Origin: Pelagadaptatus aseana
Lineage (GTDB): Bacteria; Pseudomonadota; Gammaproteobacteria; Pseudomonadales; Cellvibrionaceae
Assembly (NCBI GenBank): GCA_040365065.1
Contig: BAABNI010000002.1
Location: 248,001-312,000, forward strand
Direction of reading: 5' to 3'
DNA length: 64,000 nt
Shown here: positions 59,779 through 64,000 of the stretch, in pieces
How positions within the stretch are numbered: position 1 is the stretch's first letter
Layout of the letters: each line of letters opens with the position of its first letter
Notes under the pieces: generated by a model
Databases searched by the model: none
What the model was told of the DNA's origin: nothing
The model's input: the letters and a program-made list of their open reading frames with translations, nothing else
Program-made: the position numbers and the translations under genes

Positions 59779-60565
59779 GGCGCTTTTCCTGAAAAGCCAG
59801 ACATCCTTCAAGAAAATCCTCAGAGGAGCAACACTCCAATTGCACTCTGGCCTCCAGCGCCAACTGCTGATCGAGACTGTTGTTATCGAAAGCGCGCATG
59901 GTCTGTTTGAGGCAGGCCATACCCAACCCCGGCCCCTTGGCCAAGCGCTGAGCCATCGCCTCAGCTTGCGTCACCAACTGATCATCCGGGAGCACCTTCC
60001 AGATCATGCCCCATTGATCGGCCTGATGTGCGCTGATGGATTCCCCCAGCAACGCCATTCCCATGGCTTTGGCTCGCCCCACGGATTTGGGTACCAGCCA
60101 GGTACTGCCCAAATCGGGAATAATGCCCAGCTGCGGAATAAATACCTGCTTAAAGCTGGCAGACTCGGCCGCCAGAATGATATCGCCGACCAGAGCCAGG
60201 CCCACGCCACCACCGGCAGCGATGCCGTTAATGGCATTGATGACCGGCTTCTCCAAATTGGCCAGCTTACTGATCACCGGATTGAAGTATTGCTCCATCT
60301 GCTGTTGAACCAGTCGCCCCTGAGCTCGCCGGGCTGACTCACTGGCGTCGGTGTTCATAACCGTCAGATCCGCGCCGGCGCAAAAGGCCCGCCCCTTACC
60401 CGTTAACAGCACAGCTTTGATGGCGTCGTCCCGAGCGCATTGGTCAGCAATCTCCGACAACTCCACCAACATGATTTGATTGAGACTATTGAGGCATTCG
60501 GGGCGATTGAGCACGACCCGGGCAACGCCATGTTGCACATTGAATTCGACAGTTTCGAAACTCAT
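59756..60565 (-). CDS. Enoyl-CoA hydratase/isomerase (PaaG-like)
   Basis: The 269-residue crotonase-fold protein has the CoA-binding GKGRAFCAGADL and oxyanion-hole NAINGIAAGGGVGLAL segments, and FIPQLGIIPDLGSTWLVPK, which is close to PaaG (ring 1,2-epoxyphenylacetyl-CoA isomerase). The usual first catalytic Glu is absent (Gln in that stretch), as in PaaG-type isomerases. It takes part in degradation of an acyl-CoA. Its 3' end lies in a 21-bp repeat. Confidence 0.87.
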   Translation of the reverse strand: MSFETVEFNVQHGVARVVLNRPECLNSLNQIMLVELSEIADQCARDDAIKAVLLTGKGRAFCAGADLTVMNTDASESARRAQGRLVQQQMEQYFNPVISKLANLEKPVINAINGIAAGGGVGLALVGDIILAAESASFKQVFIPQLGIIPDLGSTWLVPKSVGRAKAMGMALLGESISAHQADQWGMIWKVLPDDQLVTQAEAMAQRLAKGPGLGMACLKQTMRAFDNNSLDQQLALEARVQLECCSSEDFLEGCLAFQEKRQPLFKGR

Positions 60566-60693
60566 AACGGCTCCTGAATTATTATTATCGGAACCAGTAT
60601 GCGCTGAAAATAATGGCAGTGGATTGTTTTAAAGAACCTAAATACTTGCCCGGACAGATCAAACCGGCCGGGCAATCCTCCTTGGAATAGACA

Positions 60694-61071
60694 TTATTGC
60701 GGAGTCAGTGTCTCCAGAGTTTTGCCATGGGGATAGGGTTTGGCCTGCTCATCAAGGCAGACAAATACGATTTCATCCACCGTCAGAATGGATTTGCGGG
60801 TGGATTTGTTGCGGGCATTGCAACGTACCGTCAGGGATGTACGACCCACTTTTACTACTTCACAACCGATTTCAACGATATCCCCCTGAAAGGCCGACGA
60901 TTCAAAATCCACCGTACTCATATGGGCCGTAACCAGCCTTTTGTAATCCAGCTGACAAATGGCGAAGATGGCGGCCTCTTCGTCAATCCAGGACAACAGT
61001 CGCCCCCCGAATAGAGCGTTCGCCGCATTCAGGTCATCGGGTTTTACAATTTGTCGCGTGTAATAGTTCAT
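60694..61071 (-). CDS. Acyl-CoA thioesterase (hotdog fold)
   Basis: The 125-residue protein has the hotdog fold of the YciA/BACH group, with NAANALFGGRLLSWIDEEAA holding the catalytic Asp and STVDFESSAFQGDIVEIGCEV. It cleaves acyl-CoA to free acid and CoA. ATG at 61071 follows GGAGAGAG; an upstream start at 61128 would run into the yfbR coding end. Confidence 0.88.
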   Translation of the reverse strand: MNYYTRQIVKPDDLNAANALFGGRLLSWIDEEAAIFAICQLDYKRLVTAHMSTVDFESSAFQGDIVEIGCEVVKVGRTSLTVRCNARNKSTRKSILTVDEIVFVCLDEQAKPYPHGKTLETLTPQ

Positions 61072-61090
61072 CGTCTCTCTCCTATAGTAT

Positions 61091-61699
61091 TTAACGGCGC
61101 TCTGCCGACCCATTGCCCAGCAACTCATCCAACGTCAACTGATAACTGGGTGCAAACGTTTTCAGAAAGTAATCCACTTCCGGCATCGACAACTGCTGCA
61201 AACGCTGCTTGATGTCTTCGGCTGCCCGGGAAAATTCCTGATTCCCCGCAGCCAGCTCCGACTGACATTTAAGATAGGCCGACAAGGTATCTGCGGCTTT
61301 GATAAAGCGATGGTGATGCTCGGGAATATTTTCTGACAGCATTACCCTGGCGTAGTCGGCTTTAAGCACTTCGGGCAACAGCCCCACCAGCTCCTGCTCG
61401 GCTTCTGTCTCGATGGCTTTATAGGCTTCCCGGATGGCCTCTGAGTGGTATTTGATGGGGGTTGGCATATCGCCGGTAATCACTTCACTGCAATCGTGAA
61501 ACAGAGCCGCCACCACCACCGCATTGACATCCACCGAACCGTTAAAACAGCGATTGTGGATTACCGCCAGACCGTGGGCGATGGCACTGACCTCCCAACT
61601 GTGTTCCATCACATTTTCTGTGATGGCGTTGCGCTTGAGGCCCCAGCGTTGAATCCAGCGGATTTTACTGAGGTAGGCAAAGAAGTGACTTTTGATCAT
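61091..61699 (-). CDS. yfbR: 5'-deoxynucleotidase YfbR
   Basis: The 202-residue HD-domain phosphohydrolase has a metal site formed by His in VMEHSWEV and the HD pair in ALFHDCSEVITGDMPTPIKY. It dephosphorylates deoxyribonucleoside 5'-monophosphates. The start MIKSHFFAYLSK at 61699 matches E. coli YfbR; an ATG at 61720 adds seven residues. Confidence 0.92.
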   Translation of the reverse strand: MIKSHFFAYLSKIRWIQRWGLKRNAITENVMEHSWEVSAIAHGLAVIHNRCFNGSVDVNAVVVAALFHDCSEVITGDMPTPIKYHSEAIREAYKAIETEAEQELVGLLPEVLKADYARVMLSENIPEHHHRFIKAADTLSAYLKCQSELAAGNQEFSRAAEDIKQRLQQLSMPEVDYFLKTFAPSYQLTLDELLGNGSAERR

Positions 61700-61789
61700 A
61701 AAAACCGAGGCCCTGTTCATCAGGTAAATTGCTCAGGTAAGAAACAACCTTACCTGAGCACAATGACGGCCTCAATTGTTTACCCGCCT

Positions 61790-63229
61790 CTATTGGACGG
61801 GAACATAGGGTTCCGGAGCCGGAAACTGGATGGGCGGTTCCTCAGCCAGAGACTTTCTGAACTTCAAAATTTCATAAGTCACTGCCGGTAACACCCAGGT
61901 CAATTGCTCGGTACCTGTGGCATAGCCGCCAGTACCGCCATAAATTCCGCGTAACTCTTTCGGGTCTTTTAACAGGTCGTGCACCTGGGGAAAGTTCAGT
62001 TTAACCGGAGCCCCCATCATGCTGTCCTGCTTGATGTAATGGATTTTAAAATTACGCCATTTATAAGACTGCATATTATCGCCATTGTAAGCCGGGAAGC
62101 CTTCACGGGCAGACTTTGCAGTTTTACCGGTAAACAGTTTTATCTGATCAACCCCGTCAATCATGCGATCCTCTGGCACGGTGTAACCAGCGACGGATGA
62201 CAGTGTCGGCATCACATCGGTGATGTGCACAATTTCATTGCTGACCGAACCCGCTTTGATCTTACCGGGCCAGCGAATCAGAAACGGCGTTCGCAGCGAG
62301 CCCTCCAGAGTCGTAAAGTAATTGCCACGCCATGGGCCGGCGGTACCGGTATAGGACGGCGCCTCTTCCGGGCCATTTTCCGACATCCAGATAATAATGG
62401 TGTTATCGGCCACCTTGAGTTTATCAACGGCATCGAGCACCAGCCCCGCGTTGTAATCCACTTCCATCAGCACATCGGCCCAGGAACCATTGCCGGATTT
62501 GCCTTCAAAATCCGGGTGCGGCAACGGTGGCAAATGGGTTTGGGTAAACGGCAGATAGACAAAGAACGGCTGTTTGGCTTTGACGTTCTTTTTCATAAAG
62601 GCAATGGTTCTTTCCGTCAGCTCGCGATCAATGGTGCGACGGGTATCAAGATTATAGTCTTTGACTTTTTTGGGTGTGGTGCCGGTAGTTGATTTAAAAA
62701 TCCCCGGCAGCGCCACCACCTTTTCATCAAAGTGAGGCTGGGTCGAATACATGGCTTCGTCGGTGGTATTGGGAATGCCATACCACTCATCAAAGCCCTG
62801 ATCGGTGGGCCAGCGGCCCGGTTGATCACCCAGATGCCATTTGCCGTACATGGCAGTGGCGTAGCCTTCCTGCTTGAACAACTCGGCCATGGTCACTTCC
62901 CAGCCCACCAGACCATAGGGCAGCCCCCACACCACTTTGGTGGTACCGGAGCGAATCGGGTGGCGACCACTCATCAGGGCCGCACGGGAAGGCGTACATT
63001 GGGGCTCCACGTTAAAATTGAGCAGTTTCATGCCCTCATTGGCCAGCTCATCGAGCCTCGGGGTTTCGGCACCACGCAGAATACCGCCACCGTAGGTGCC
63101 AATTTCACCCCAACCCAGATTGTCCATCACCATCAACACCACATTGGGTTTGTCCTTAGCCTGAACCAGAGATGCCATCAGCGACATGGCCGCGACGAGC
63201 ACCATGGGTCTCACATTCATATTGATCAC
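61790..63229 (-). CDS. Secreted type I sulfatase
   Basis: The 479-residue protein has a signal peptide (about 1-24, cleavage near VQA|KD) and the sulfatase motif Cys78-Thr-Pro-Ser-Arg, in which Cys78 is oxidised to formylglycine. The second signature GYATAMYGKWHLG and metal ligands (MDN, SENG) are present. It hydrolyses a sulfate ester in the periplasm or outside. The maturation enzyme is not in the window. It is preceded by a short AT-rich region with direct repeats of GAGTTAA. Confidence 0.92.
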   Translation of the reverse strand: MINMNVRPMVLVAAMSLMASLVQAKDKPNVVLMVMDNLGWGEIGTYGGGILRGAETPRLDELANEGMKLLNFNVEPQCTPSRAALMSGRHPIRSGTTKVVWGLPYGLVGWEVTMAELFKQEGYATAMYGKWHLGDQPGRWPTDQGFDEWYGIPNTTDEAMYSTQPHFDEKVVALPGIFKSTTGTTPKKVKDYNLDTRRTIDRELTERTIAFMKKNVKAKQPFFVYLPFTQTHLPPLPHPDFEGKSGNGSWADVLMEVDYNAGLVLDAVDKLKVADNTIIIWMSENGPEEAPSYTGTAGPWRGNYFTTLEGSLRTPFLIRWPGKIKAGSVSNEIVHITDVMPTLSSVAGYTVPEDRMIDGVDQIKLFTGKTAKSAREGFPAYNGDNMQSYKWRNFKIHYIKQDSMMGAPVKLNFPQVHDLLKDPKELRGIYGGTGGYATGTEQLTWVLPAVTYEILKFRKSLAEEPPIQFPAPEPYVPVQ

Positions 63230-63339
63230 CTCATTACTCCTTTTCTGTTATTACCTGCTTTATTTAACTCTAGTCCAAAGTTAACTCTGATCTAAGTTGA
63301 TCCTCCGGCGCGGACTCAAGACCTCGATCCTGAAACCGA

Positions 63340-64000
63340 TCAACCGGGTGAAACCATACCCTGTTGTGTAAACCAGCCCGTCAAAGCCTGCTGTCGAACC
63401 ACATCAAACACCCCCATAGACTGATACCAGGCGGGCGTCAGTGGCGTACCTGGCTCGGCCAATAGGCGCCTGACCATAGGAGCCAGAACCACCCCCTCCA
63501 GATGCCAGACACCCAGCGGCTGATCTGGTGTGACCACCACTTCGCGGGCCTCAATAAAGTGATCACACACAACCGGCCGGGTCTCGACCAGCACGCGATC
63601 AGGCCGTGGAGGTTCGTGCATGGGCACCTGATCGGGCCACAGCTGGCGGGGTTGCCAAAAGGCGGCATCAGGCCAACTTTGTTCCTGCTGATAAAAATCC
63701 CGCCCCAGACGGGCAAACCGCATAAAAGCGTGGTGCACCCGTTCACGATAAAACTGCTTGGCCAGTTCGGCATTGTTCGATCGATGCAACAGGGTATTAA
63801 CAATGGCCGGCGCGATTAATCCGGTGGACAGAGCCTGAAAAATGCCATTGCCCGACAACGGATCAACCGCCATCGCGGCATCGCCAATACGGATACTGTG
63901 GGAACTGACAGGCTCGGCAGTCAACATGGCTGTGGCACTGCGCGCGGTTAATTCGTGGGTTTGTGTGGCGTTTTCTGTATAGGCTTGAGCTGCCGGACAC
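63340..64000 (-). CDS. FAD-dependent oxidoreductase, C-terminal part (5' end outside window)
   Basis: The frame is open from the window end (64000) to a TGA at 63340, giving the last 219 or so residues. The segment IRIGDAAMAVDPLSGNGIFQALSTG is the conserved GD FAD-contact and pyrophosphate region of tryptophan-halogenase/LodB-like and other flavin monooxygenase-type proteins. The N-terminal GxGxxG is outside the window. The internal ATG at 63927 should not be taken as the true start. Confidence 0.75.
   Translation of the reverse strand, partial: CPAAQAYTENATQTHELTARSATAMLTAEPVSSHSIRIGDAAMAVDPLSGNGIFQALSTGLIAPAIVNTLLHRSNNAELAKQFYRERVHHAFMRFARLGRDFYQQEQSWPDAAFWQPRQLWPDQVPMHEPPRPDRVLVETRPVVCDHFIEAREVVVTPDQPLGVWHLEGVVLAPMVRRLLAEPGTPLTPAWYQSMGVFDVVRQQALTGWFTQQGMVSPG

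Overview
The window looks like chromosomal DNA of a marine-type gammaproteobacterium, probably a relative of the Pseudomonadales/Cellvibrionales group. The evidence is the mutS-fdxA neighbourhood, the queA-tgt-secD-secF block, a wax-ester-synthase/GMC-oxidoreductase lipid island, an Mrp-type cation/proton antiporter operon and a sulfatase. There is no prophage, transposase or CRISPR array. Most genes sit in tight co-directional runs with ATGA overlaps. All calls come from reading the sequence; no database search was run.

Layout. 1-3.2 kb: end of a TetR regulator, a D-aminoacylase-type amidohydrolase, a NYN-domain nuclease-like protein and a PhnA/YjdM zinc protein. 3.3-4.3 kb: two small membrane proteins, one of only 30 residues. 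4.26-17.7 kb (minus strand): an eleven-gene nitrogen-scavenging operon. In transcription order it holds an ABC transporter (binding protein, permease, ATPase), a creatininase-family hydrolase, a GlnT-type glutamine-synthetase homologue, a frameshifted class I glutaminase, a NikR-like regulator without nickel ligands, two DUF1989 proteins (carboxyguanidine deiminase type), a biotin-dependent urea/guanidine carboxylase and allophanate hydrolase. A sigma-54-like promoter and a 28-bp palindrome with NikR-operator geometry lie just upstream. 18.1-21.5 kb: a divergent 2OG-Fe(II) oxygenase, an unknown protein and an MFS carrier. 21.5-26.4 kb: a TetR-RND efflux system with three phased operators. 26.5-33.4 kb: an AraC regulator, a PlsC-like acyltransferase, WS/DGAT, a GMC oxidoreductase and an amidase.

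33.6-42.2 kb is core genome: mutS, fdxA, secF, secD, tgt, queA and tRNA-Leu(CAA); yajC is missing from its usual place between tgt and secD. 42.2-42.7 kb is an unusual non-coding array of about 16 consecutive mini-hairpins built from two related repeat blocks. 43.7-52.0 kb is an atypical Mrp operon with three antiporter modules, two of them fused in one 1073-residue protein, plus a split MrpA C-terminus and a terminal universal stress protein. 52.2-57.4 kb carries two copies of a divergent NhaR-like / HPF-like pair. A shared two-part motif (TCGAWG-N17-CGAYTTTT) precedes both HPF genes, a CBS-domain gene and the Mrp operon, suggesting one sodium/pH-responsive regulon. 57.4-59.7 kb: an SbtA-type bicarbonate transporter with a small membrane protein and a divergent LysR regulator. 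59.7-64 kb: a PaaG-like enoyl-CoA hydratase, an acyl-CoA thioesterase, YfbR, a sulfatase and the end of a flavoprotein.

A recurrent local feature is short tandem duplication (13-23 bp) whose unit contains or abuts a stop codon. It is seen at seven gene ends (about 2.8, 6.1, 11.2, 19.2, 55.4, 55.9 and 59.7 kb).
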